64,000 nucleotides of DNA. Origin: Streptomyces bacillaris (GTDB taxonomy: Bacteria; Actinomycetota; Actinomycetes; Streptomycetales; Streptomycetaceae). The stretch covers positions 1,612,001-1,676,000 of the forward strand of contig NZ_CP029378.1 of NCBI RefSeq assembly GCF_003268675.1, written 5' to 3'. Every line of letters begins with the position of its first letter. Position 1 is the stretch's first letter. The notes below the pieces were generated by a model. That model was not told where the DNA came from. It ran no database searches and saw only the letters and a program-made list of their open reading frames with translations. Below, in pieces: positions 34,452 to 42,866 of the stretch. The position numbers and the translations under genes were made by a program.

Positions 34452-36548
34452 CTACTCCTCGTGGGGGCGGTGGTACCTGAACTCGGGCAGTGGATCTGGG
34501 CTCGGAGGAATCAGGGCCCGCGACTGCTGGAACGCCTCCGCTCGTACGATCCGATGACGGGGTGGTACGCAGGTGCGCGGCGTGAAGACCCACATGCCCT
34601 GGGTCAGGGTGGCCCCGAGCACCCGCTCCTTGTCCCGCAACCAGGGGTACCTGCCTTGCAGTTCGGCGTAGTTGTCGTTGGTGACGACGATTCCGTCCGT
34701 GTCCTGCGCGATCGCCGTGACCAGCGCGTCGCCCTTGCCCTCGGTTCCGGCCGGGGGCTGGATGAGGTCCCCTGTAGCAAGCGCCGAGTCCACCGCGGCG
34801 CGTTCCTCCTCCGCGACCTTGTGCCGGAAGGTGGCGTCGACGACCACGTGGAGCACGGCATCGGGATACCGCGATGCCAGGGCGTCGCGCGCGGACAGCA
34901 GTTGGGCGTAGGAGGGCCGGTCGTCCCTGCCGTATACACCGGGTCGTCGGGGCGACCTGCCGATCCACGCCAGGTTGGAGCCGTCGACCACGAGCGCCTT
35001 GGAAGCCGAGCCCGCGGATCGCCTCCGCGTCTGCGTCGGCAGGAGCGTGGTGACCGTGTTGCCCGCGAGCAGATCATCGAGTTCCTTGCGCACCCCCGGC
35101 GTCGGACCACCGGAGCTGAAGCTCTTGATCTCCTCGTTCAGCACTTCCTCGCCGGTGCGCTCAAGGGTCGCCTTGACGTGCAGGAGCCCGTTGGTGTCGT
35201 ACGTGTACTCCAGCAGGAAACGGGAGTCCTCGCGGACCCGGGGATTCTGGTAGATGAGGCGGAGGTCCGTCAGCTGCACGTTGTCAGCGTGGTCGAGGGG
35301 ACGGTCGGGGTCTCCTTCCCAGATCTCCACGGCAAGGCTGCGTGCGTTGTCCCGGCGAGGCGTGTAGCTCTTGCGCTCCTTCCACGGCAGGGGTGAGTTG
35401 CGCGGGATGATCTGGCTGAACGCCCGCTGTCCGGTGTCGTCCGTGACGACCGTGCCCAGGGCGTGACTCGTCGCCACCTGGATCACGCCATCAGCCTCCC
35501 CCGACAGCACGGCTGCCGCGATGGAGGCGCCGCGGGCGACCGCAGTCATGGGATCGCACAGATCGACCTCGACGGGCTGCTGCTGCATGACCTCGGCGAC
35601 CGCGGCCCGCACACTCGGGATCTGGCTCGTGCCACCGATCATCAGCACCGCGTCCACGTCCAGAGGAGCCATGTGGAGGTCGGTGAGACACTGCTGAACC
35701 GGCGCGAGAGCGCGGTCCACGAGGTCGGTGATTGCGTCCTCCAACTCCCCCTGCCACACCTCGACGGTGTCGCCGTCCGGAGTCCTGATGGTGACGGACT
35801 CCTCGGAGGACAGGCGGATCTTGCTGCGCTCCACGTCCAGCCCGAACTGCCGCTCCTGCGCGGGCGTCCACGCCGATCGCGCCGGAGCCCGTTCGAGGAC
35901 GAGGTCACGCAGGCGACGATCGATCTCCAGGCCCCCCAGCTCGGTCACGCCCCGTGAAGCGAGCTCCTCGAAGAACCCGTCCTGGTAGTCGAGCACGGTG
36001 ACGTCGATGGTGCCGCCACCCCAGTCGAAGACCAGGATGGTGCGAGCCTCTCGCAGCTCGTGCACGTACGAGATCGCTGCCGCCGTCGGCTCGTTGAGCA
36101 GCGCCAGGACCTCGATGCCGGCGAACCGCGCGGCGGCGCGCGTGCGGTAGCGGGCGGCGCCCGTGGCGTTGGCGGGCACGGTGATCACGGCCTGGTCGAT
36201 GGCGGTGAGGTTGTGCTCCGCTCCCTTGCGCATGGCCTGGAAGACACCGGCCGCCACCGTCGTGGCCGCGAACCTGCGGCCGTGGATCGTGACGTACTCG
36301 TCGCTCTTGAGCAGTCGTTTGCAGGCCTCGGCCGCCTCTTCGGAGCGGAGCTTGGCCTCCCAGCCGAACAACGCTCCCCGGCGCAGTGAGCTCATGCCCA
36401 CCACCGACGGGAAGAGGTACTCGAAGCCGGGGTGACGCCAGTCGGCGTCGATGTGGTGGGCGTCCAGTGACAGCACGTCGACGTCATCGCCCAGCCATTG
36501 GGCCACCACGGAGTTGGTGGTACCGAAATCGATCCCGGTCGCGGTCAC
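34452..36548 (-). CDS. Hsp70-like ATPase fused to a NYN/Zc3h12a-type ribonuclease domain
   Basis: A 698-residue fusion. Residues 1-370 are an Hsp70 nucleotide-binding domain: GIDFGTTNSVVA, AVITVPANATGAARYRTR, LALLNEPTAAAISY, VFDWGGGTIDVTV and MIGGTSQIPSV. A shortened beta-rich substrate domain follows to about 500. Residues 515-650 are a PIN-like NYN domain of the Zc3h12a type: KALVVDGSNLAW, LHVVVDATF, EGKGDALV near 606 and IVVTNDNYAEL near 624, which supplies the Asp cluster for metal-dependent RNA cleavage. The GTG overlaps the stop of the GrpE-like gene (GTGA). I know of no described Hsp70 with this tail. The likely idea is an RNase gated by chaperone-type sensing of a phage or stress protein; that is inference. 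Confidence 0.85.
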   Translation of the reverse strand: MTATGIDFGTTNSVVAQWLGDDVDVLSLDAHHIDADWRHPGFEYLFPSVVGMSSLRRGALFGWEAKLRSEEAAEACKRLLKSDEYVTIHGRRFAATTVAAGVFQAMRKGAEHNLTAIDQAVITVPANATGAARYRTRAAARFAGIEVLALLNEPTAAAISYVHELREARTILVFDWGGGTIDVTVLDYQDGFFEELASRGVTELGGLEIDRRLRDLVLERAPARSAWTPAQERQFGLDVERSKIRLSSEESVTIRTPDGDTVEVWQGELEDAITDLVDRALAPVQQCLTDLHMAPLDVDAVLMIGGTSQIPSVRAAVAEVMQQQPVEVDLCDPMTAVARGASIAAAVLSGEADGVIQVATSHALGTVVTDDTGQRAFSQIIPRNSPLPWKERKSYTPRRDNARSLAVEIWEGDPDRPLDHADNVQLTDLRLIYQNPRVREDSRFLLEYTYDTNGLLHVKATLERTGEEVLNEEIKSFSSGGPTPGVRKELDDLLAGNTVTTLLPTQTRRRSAGSASKALVVDGSNLAWIGRSPRRPGVYGRDDRPSYAQLLSARDALASRYPDAVLHVVVDATFRHKVAEEERAAVDSALATGDLIQPPAGTEGKGDALVTAIAQDTDGIVVTNDNYAELQGRYPWLRDKERVLGATLTQGMWVFTPRTCVPPRHRIVRAEAFQQSRALIPPSPDPLPEFRYHRPHEE

Positions 36549-37192
36549 ACGCCCTCCCCGTTCGCGGCGTCGTCGCCCCCAGCTGAGTAGCCTGCTCCGT
36601 CCGGGCCGGGCAGGCGGCGCAGCTGCCCGGCGAGCACCAGTTTCCCGGTGGCCTGGTCCACATAGGCCGGGCGCAGCACCTCGAACGCCTCACCGTCGCC
36701 TTCCACCACCACGAAGAGCTCGTGTTCGCCGTCGGGGGCGTCCACGCACCGCACTCCCTGGTCCAGCAGGGCGGCACGGATGCCCTTGCGAAGCGAGGTG
36801 GCATTCTGCTTGGGCGCGCCGGCGAGCAGATCGACCTCGACCATCCGGGCCACGTACTCCTCCCGGGAGCGGAACGCCTCCAGAACGGCCTGGCGCAGGG
36901 CAGCCGCCACAGCAGTCTGCGTCGGCCTCTCCACTTCCGGGACAGTGGTCAGGAGCTCGGTCGCCCGCTCGGTGAAACGTGCAAGCAGCATGTGGGGGCT
37001 GAGCAGTTCCTCGGGGCGGTAGGTGCGCGGGGAGTCTGCGGGGAGTCGGCGGGAAGCCTGCGGAGGGGCAGCAGGGGCATCGGCCTCCGCTCGCCGCTTG
37101 TCCCGACGATGCTTGAGGCCGTTGTTCCCCTTGGCAGGAACCCGCTTGGGAACCACCAGGGTCTTCCGCTGGCTGCGGGGCACCTTCTTCAC
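36545..37192 (-). CDS. GrpE-like protein
   Basis: A 215-residue protein between the J-like and Hsp70-like genes. The first 60 residues are basic and disordered (KKVPRSQRKTLVVPKR). The middle is a helical region (LLARFTERATELLTTVPEVE, ALRQAVLEAFRSREEYVARM) and the end is a short beta domain (FEVLRPAYVDQATGKLVLAGQ) that resembles the GrpE C-terminal VLRPAxV segment. It could be the nucleotide exchange factor of the Hsp70-NYN protein. The similarity is weak and the call leans on position. GTGA overlaps join it to both neighbours. Confidence 0.5.
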   Translation of the reverse strand: MKKVPRSQRKTLVVPKRVPAKGNNGLKHRRDKRRAEADAPAAPPQASRRLPADSPRTYRPEELLSPHMLLARFTERATELLTTVPEVERPTQTAVAAALRQAVLEAFRSREEYVARMVEVDLLAGAPKQNATSLRKGIRAALLDQGVRCVDAPDGEHELFVVVEGDGEAFEVLRPAYVDQATGKLVLAGQLRRLPGPDGAGYSAGGDDAANGEGV

Positions 37193-38835
37193 GGTGTGTG
37201 CGTCCTTGCGTTGCGATCGGGGCGCCGGGGCGCGTTGAGCAGGTGGGGCAGCAGATCCGCCACCGCCCGCTGCCGCACGAGCCCCAGGCCTTCGGGAGAG
37301 TGAGATGCCGTTCGCCTGGTCAGGGGGGCCAGGGGCGGAACCAACGTGACCGGCACCTCGTCCGGAAGCTCGAACACGTCCAGGTCGAGCGGCAGCACGA
37401 AGAAGCCAGACCAGTCCTCGTCACGCTCGGCGTCCCTGATGCGTTTCATCGCGCTGTTGAGCTGCGCGCTCATGTCTACATCACGCACATGCTCCCGGCG
37501 GAGGTCCCGGTACCGGGTCGTCCAGCTCGGTGCGCCGTGCGGCAGCCCGAGGTCGAGATAGGGGTTGGAGGCCGCCGGTCTGTCGTTGCGCTGAACCGCT
37601 TGACGCCGGCGGAGCATACGAAGGTTGGACTCGGCCCGCTCGTGCGCGTCGCGGATGCCCTCCAGGACCAGGGCCGCCGCATCGAGTTCCTCTTGGAGCA
37701 GCAGCGTGTACGCGTGGAAGTTGAGGGCCTCGGCCCGACAGGCCGGGTCAGCGGCCTCGTACGACACCAGCTTGTCGATCTGGGCTGAGGCACGTGCGAG
37801 GTCGTTCATGCACAGCAGGTCGTAGGCCTGGCGCAGGGCCATCAGCGCGTGCAGCGGCGAGCGCGACGGGTTGACAGCCGCCTTGGGCTCCCACAGGGCG
37901 AAGATGAGCCGCCACAATCCTCGGTCCTCCCATATGTCCCGGTCCCAGTTGCCGACCGCGACCCCGTCCAGGAGTCGGCGCAGCCGGAGCACCAGGTCAC
38001 GGGGCAGCTCCCGTTCCAGCTCCTTCACGACCGAGGCGTCGCCGTCGGCGACCCGCTCCAGGAGGTCGTAGACGTCGTCGGCCAAGGGCAGCGACTCGCC
38101 CCCTGCGAGGAACGCGTTCCGCCGCTCCCGGGCCGTCCATTCCAGCGTGGTCGCCTGCTCGGCGGTCACCTGGTCGGGGACCAGCCGGGCCTTGAGGTAC
38201 GCGTGATCCGTCTCCTCGGCCCGGTACTGCCAGGGCTGGTGCTCGGGGCCGACCACTGCGGCGTCGATCAGGTCGTCGAGGACGCTCAGCGGTATCCAGG
38301 GGAGCACCCGCGGCAGCATCCGGGACGGGAAGGCGGCCGTACTCTCCGCCGCGAACGCGGCGAGGAGAGCGAACGCCCCGGAGGGGTCCTCGCTCCCGGA
38401 GACGGCGACGGTGTCGTCGCCCGCCGTCAGCGCGGTAAGCCGTTGCTCCCCGGTTTCGGACAGCCACAGGAAGCCGCCTGCGTGAACCTCCGTGAGCGTC
38501 GCGGCGACCGCGGCCGGGGCGGCCCGTTCGAGTACGGCCCGGACAGCGGGCAGCAGCCGGTCGTCCGGTTCGTCGTGCAGGGCGTCGGTCAGTGCGTCAT
38601 GCGCGACGTCGTGAGCCGTGTCGCGCGCGAAGTCGGCGAGTCGCCGGAGCAGGGTGTGGGCGCGCGGCACCGCCTGGGCTCCGAGCACCCCCACCTTCCG
38701 CCATCTGCGTACGGTGAACCCGTCGATTCCCGAGTCCGCGCTCTGAGCCTCCCTGCGCTCCCTGAGCGCCCGCAGCCGCTCCCGCTCCCGCGCGACCGCC
38801 TCGGCCCGTGCCCCGGCCGGCGGCGGACTCGTCAC
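37189..38835 (-). CDS. J-domain-like protein without HPD motif
   Basis: A 548-residue protein, mostly helical with repeat-like segments (QAYDLLCMNDLARASAQIDK, then AEALNFHAYTLLLQEELDAA) that recall TPR arrays. Near residues 430-490 the pattern NPYLDLGLPHGA, W..RYRDLRREH, then AQLNSAMKRIRDAERDE follows a J domain in order and spacing, but the HPD loop reads HVRD. If it is a J domain it could bind the Hsp70 without the normal ATPase stimulation. GTG 38835 overlaps the methylase stop. It completes a DnaJ/GrpE/DnaK-like set in consecutive genes. Confidence 0.55.
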   Translation of the reverse strand: MTSPPPAGARAEAVARERERLRALRERREAQSADSGIDGFTVRRWRKVGVLGAQAVPRAHTLLRRLADFARDTAHDVAHDALTDALHDEPDDRLLPAVRAVLERAAPAAVAATLTEVHAGGFLWLSETGEQRLTALTAGDDTVAVSGSEDPSGAFALLAAFAAESTAAFPSRMLPRVLPWIPLSVLDDLIDAAVVGPEHQPWQYRAEETDHAYLKARLVPDQVTAEQATTLEWTARERRNAFLAGGESLPLADDVYDLLERVADGDASVVKELERELPRDLVLRLRRLLDGVAVGNWDRDIWEDRGLWRLIFALWEPKAAVNPSRSPLHALMALRQAYDLLCMNDLARASAQIDKLVSYEAADPACRAEALNFHAYTLLLQEELDAAALVLEGIRDAHERAESNLRMLRRRQAVQRNDRPAASNPYLDLGLPHGAPSWTTRYRDLRREHVRDVDMSAQLNSAMKRIRDAERDEDWSGFFVLPLDLDVFELPDEVPVTLVPPLAPLTRRTASHSPEGLGLVRQRAVADLLPHLLNAPRRPDRNARTHTP

Positions 38836-41800
38836 TCTCCGGTTCCTTCGTGGCGGGGGCCGTGGCCGGGGGGCGGGGTGAGGGTGGAGGTGTAGTTCTC
38901 GCCGTCCACGAGGGGGTTGGTCAGGCTGACGCCGGCCGCCGCCATCCGGTCGTACTCGGCGAGGATGAGGTCCTTGGTGCGGTAGGTGCCGTACTTGGCC
39001 TCGTCCTTGCGCTTGACGATGGGAAAGGTGTCGAGGATGTAGTCGACGTCGTCTCGGGTGATCCCGTAGAGGTGGAAGAACAGGGCGTCGAGTTCGGCAC
39101 GGATGACGGTACGGCGGTCTTCGTCCCAGATGAAGGGGGCGCCGATGTCGCCGAGGTCACGGGCAAGGTGAGCCATATCCCACGAAGTGAAGCTGAGTTC
39201 CTTGGCCCTGATGCCGACCCATTGGTAGTGCGACAGCAGCGCGCCCGGGGCTAGTACGGGAAGCTGCTGCCAGATGAAGAAGTTCATGGTGATTCCGCCG
39301 ACCTTCTGTCGGCTGGCGAAGTCGTGGGCGAGCGAACCCTGACAGGCAATCAACGCGACCAGAGCAGCCGGAGGTTGGTCCGCCAGCATGAGGGGAATCT
39401 TGTTACCCACCGCCGACTTGGGGAAGGAGAACGAAATCGCGGTGCGCTCGTCGGTGGCACGGCAGATGTCGCGCCAGCCGAGGAGCCACTTCCGCTTCCA
39501 GCGCTTCGAGGCCAGCTTCTCGTCTACCTCGCGTTCAGCGACCCAGTAGCGAGGCAGAACCACCGCGCCCGGGTCACACTTCTCCTCCAGGGGCAAGTCA
39601 CGGGTAGAGCCGTCCTCGTCGTAGGTAGCCCAGCGGTGGTCGTAGTGGTGGAGCATCTTCGCCTCGTACAGGGGCAGCATTCGGGCCTCGCCCTTGGCGA
39701 AGGCGTTCCCCTCCAGGTGCCACCCCTCGGCCTCCAGGTCCTCGCGGGTGTTGAAGAGGTGCGAGTCGCTGGTCATGTTGAACAAGCCCTGCATGAACGA
39801 GACACCCCAGGGGTTGCCCTTGGGATCACCATCCTTGATCAGGACCGGGACACGGCGGTAAATGCCCAGGGTGATCTCGGCGTCGCGGCGAGAGCGGAAA
39901 ACAGGGCACGTGCCCGTGTTCGGGTTGAGAAGGATGATCTCCTCCGGAGTGAGCGTGAACGCCTTGTCCGCCTCGTCCAGCTCCGCCGGGTCGTGGAGGA
40001 AGAAGGCGAACCGAGCGGCAGGCTCGCGCAGTGCCCGGCCCGTCAGGGACAGGATGCTGAACTTCATACGGGAGTCCACGTCCGGGAACAGGCCGGCCCT
40101 GTTCTCGAAGTCGTACAGCGCCGCGATCGAGCCCTGCTGCACCAGGTCCTTGAAGAAGTACTGCGTCGTTGCATCCGTCGCAATGCCCGTCGGGACGATC
40201 ACGCCCATTCGGCCGCGCGGCGCTGTCAACTTGCGCCCTTGCTCGGTGAAGACAGGGTCCGTCTTGATACGGCCGCGCCCACACAGCGGAAATACTCCCG
40301 AACCGCTGGCAAAGTGGCGCGTTCCGTCAACCTCGCGTTTGGCTGCCTCGTATTCCTCGTGCAGAGCAGGGTCCCCCGCAGGAAGCCCTGCAATCAGCTT
40401 CTTCCGCTTCGCCCCCGCAGCCTCGGCAATGTGCGCCGCGCGTGCAGAGAAGAACTCCTGCTCCTTGAGCTCAAGATGCTCCCACGGCGGGTTCCCCAGC
40501 ACACAGTCGAACCCGCCGGCCCATCCCGTCGCCTCATCGATCCCCACTCCCGACTCCGGGACCGAGAACACCTCTGGGAACTCCAGGTGCCAGTGGAAGA
40601 ACCGGTACTGCGTCCGCAGGCGGACGATCTCGTCGTGAGTCGACTGCGGGGCCGCGTCCGAGGTCGGATCCTGGAGGTTACGGAAGACCTCCTCCGTGAC
40701 CGCCATCGGAGCGTCGGCCCTCTTGCGCCACGTGAAAGCGGCGCACCAGGCGTCGGCCACGTGCAGGGCGCGGACGTACTCCGTCGACTCCGCCCAGTCC
40801 TGGTAGGCGGCCTCCTGCCGGCGCACCTGGGCCAGGGTGTCCGAGGCGGCACCGGTGATGCGGCGCAGGCCCGTCGCGAAGACCGTGTTGGCAATCTTCG
40901 TCTCGCCGCCGAGGTCGAAGAGGCCCCGCTGGCCACCCCGCTCCGCCTTGTTCTGCTTCTCCAGGGTCTTGGCGTACTTCTTGTCGTCGCCCTCGATCGG
41001 CTTGAACGCCTCGTCTGGAATCCCGCCCCGCAGCAGCTTCGGTGTCGCCCCGATGAGCGCGTTGCCGTGCTTCACGTGGGCGTCCAGGAAGCCCAGCGGC
41101 TTGCCCGGTTCCAGGGCCTCCAGCCACAGCGAGACCTTGGCCAGCTCGACGGCCATCGGGTTGAGGTCCACGCCGTACACGCAGCGCGCGACGACCTCGT
41201 GCAGCGCGTGGCGGACGGACTCAAGGGTGGGCTCCGGGTTGCGTTCCCGTACCGCCGCCACCCGCTTCGCGATGCGGCGCGCCGCCGCCACCAGGAAGTG
41301 GCCCGAGCCGCAGGCCGGGTCGCAGACCGTGAGGGACAGGAGCTCGCGGACGATCGCGTCCGACGGGTCCGGGGTGCCCGCCGCGCTCGCCGTCTGCTCG
41401 CCACGCTTGACCGCGTCGTCCAGGACCGGGTCCAGGGCGGAGTCAAGGAGGCACTCGATGAGCGAGGACGGGGTGTAGTACGAGCCCGTCGTCTTCCTCG
41501 TGTTGCCGGCCAGCTCCACCAGTTCGAAGGTGCGGTCGGCGGCGCTGTGCTGCGGGACCAGTTCGAGCAGGGACTCGTAGATCGAGCCCAGCTCCTCGGC
41601 GTCCAGATGGCGGTAGTCGACCGTGCGCCAGCGCCGCGAACCCGCGTCCCGGACCTGGGAGAGGTGGCGTACGGCCGTGAGGAGGTACTCGTTCGAGAGG
41701 GACAGGCCCTTCAGCGGGGCGTCCACGTCCGTCTCGTCGAAGATGCCGCCGAGGCCCGGCAGGCCCAGTTCCGGGCGGCCGTTCTCGTCGCCGAGGGCAT

Positions 41801-42866
41801 CCAGGACGATCCGGAGGGCCTGGTAGAGGTCGCCGTGGGCGGTGCCCCGGCGGCGGCGGGCATGGGCGCGCAGGCGAGCCGAGGAGAAGTACGACGCATA
41901 ACGCTCCCGCGCCTGCTCCGTCGCCTCCGGGCCGTGCAGGGCGTCGCGGTCCTCCGCCACGAAGACGAACAGCAGGCGGTAGACGAGCCGCAGCAGCGCG
42001 CCGTGCAGGGCCTTGACGTCCGTGTCCTCGCGCAGGGCCGTGTTCGCCGGGTGGCGCAGGAAGCCCGTGCCCAGGGTGGTGATGGCCTCCTGGACGCCCT
42101 TGCGGAGCTGGTCCAGGGCCCGCGTACCCGAGGCGATCGCCTCCGTACGCCACTTCTCCAGCCAGCAGGCGGACGGGGCCGCGCCCTCCGCCACCGCGAA
42201 GCGGGAGACGTGCAGCAGGCGGTACAGGAGCACGAACTCGCTGAAGAGTTCGCCGTCGAAGATGGCTTCGAGGTCGAACTCGACGTACGAGGCGGTGGCG
42301 AGCGCGCTGGAGTCGCGCAGGATCCGGAGCCGACGGCCGTTGGTGAGGACGCCCCACAGGTGGGCCTCGGTGCGGTTCAGGCACTCCTGGACGAGGGACT
42401 GGGGCGGGACCGTGCCCGCTCCGCCGGTGCGCTTGTCCAGGTCGGCGTTCCAGGCCGTCATGTGGAGGAGGGCGTGGTTCCAGCGGTGGCTGATGGGGAA
42501 GACGCGGTCGGGGTCGCTGTCCGCCGGGATGCCGGTGGCGCCGATCGGGGTCAGGCGGCCGAAGCCCAGCTCGGCGAAGAGCGGTTCCAGCCACTGGGAG
42601 ACGGCCAGGCCGGTCGGATCGGCAGGGGTCTCAGCGTCCGGGGCGACCGGCAGCTTCTCGCGCAGTTCGCGCCAGACGGACTTCAGGTAGTCCCAGTGGC
42701 GTTCGGCCTCGTCGCGTACGGAACGGGCGCCGATGACCTGGTAGTCGGCGGGGGCGGAGCCCTTGACGTCCTTGCCGTCGGCGATGCGGATCAGCATGTC
42801 GGCGGGGAGCAGGCCGCCGACGGTGTGAACGGCGGAGAAGACCTGGTTGCGGGTGGTGGCGGACAT
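38832..42866 (-). CDS. Eco57I/PglX-type N6-adenine methylase (DrmMI-like)
   Basis: A 1344-residue large methylase. Motif I VCDPACGSGHFLVAAARRIA is near residue 515, GVDLNPMAVELAKVSLWLE follows, and motif IV VLGNPPWEHLEL is near 791. The N-terminal 400 residues are helical and the C-terminal 400 look like a target-recognition part (FMQGLFNMTSDSHLF, then YWVAEREVDEKLASKRWKRKW). No separate nuclease motif is obvious. The size and build match the class 1 DISARM methylase DrmMI and PglX. Start ATG 42866 overlaps the SNF2 stop (TGATG). Expected role: adenine marking of host DNA so that the operon's helicase-nuclease machinery spares it. Confidence 0.88.
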   Translation of the reverse strand: MSATTRNQVFSAVHTVGGLLPADMLIRIADGKDVKGSAPADYQVIGARSVRDEAERHWDYLKSVWRELREKLPVAPDAETPADPTGLAVSQWLEPLFAELGFGRLTPIGATGIPADSDPDRVFPISHRWNHALLHMTAWNADLDKRTGGAGTVPPQSLVQECLNRTEAHLWGVLTNGRRLRILRDSSALATASYVEFDLEAIFDGELFSEFVLLYRLLHVSRFAVAEGAAPSACWLEKWRTEAIASGTRALDQLRKGVQEAITTLGTGFLRHPANTALREDTDVKALHGALLRLVYRLLFVFVAEDRDALHGPEATEQARERYASYFSSARLRAHARRRRGTAHGDLYQALRIVLDALGDENGRPELGLPGLGGIFDETDVDAPLKGLSLSNEYLLTAVRHLSQVRDAGSRRWRTVDYRHLDAEELGSIYESLLELVPQHSAADRTFELVELAGNTRKTTGSYYTPSSLIECLLDSALDPVLDDAVKRGEQTASAAGTPDPSDAIVRELLSLTVCDPACGSGHFLVAAARRIAKRVAAVRERNPEPTLESVRHALHEVVARCVYGVDLNPMAVELAKVSLWLEALEPGKPLGFLDAHVKHGNALIGATPKLLRGGIPDEAFKPIEGDDKKYAKTLEKQNKAERGGQRGLFDLGGETKIANTVFATGLRRITGAASDTLAQVRRQEAAYQDWAESTEYVRALHVADAWCAAFTWRKRADAPMAVTEEVFRNLQDPTSDAAPQSTHDEIVRLRTQYRFFHWHLEFPEVFSVPESGVGIDEATGWAGGFDCVLGNPPWEHLELKEQEFFSARAAHIAEAAGAKRKKLIAGLPAGDPALHEEYEAAKREVDGTRHFASGSGVFPLCGRGRIKTDPVFTEQGRKLTAPRGRMGVIVPTGIATDATTQYFFKDLVQQGSIAALYDFENRAGLFPDVDSRMKFSILSLTGRALREPAARFAFFLHDPAELDEADKAFTLTPEEIILLNPNTGTCPVFRSRRDAEITLGIYRRVPVLIKDGDPKGNPWGVSFMQGLFNMTSDSHLFNTREDLEAEGWHLEGNAFAKGEARMLPLYEAKMLHHYDHRWATYDEDGSTRDLPLEEKCDPGAVVLPRYWVAEREVDEKLASKRWKRKWLLGWRDICRATDERTAISFSFPKSAVGNKIPLMLADQPPAALVALIACQGSLAHDFASRQKVGGITMNFFIWQQLPVLAPGALLSHYQWVGIRAKELSFTSWDMAHLARDLGDIGAPFIWDEDRRTVIRAELDALFFHLYGITRDDVDYILDTFPIVKRKDEAKYGTYRTKDLILAEYDRMAAAGVSLTNPLVDGENYTSTLTPPPGHGPRHEGTGE

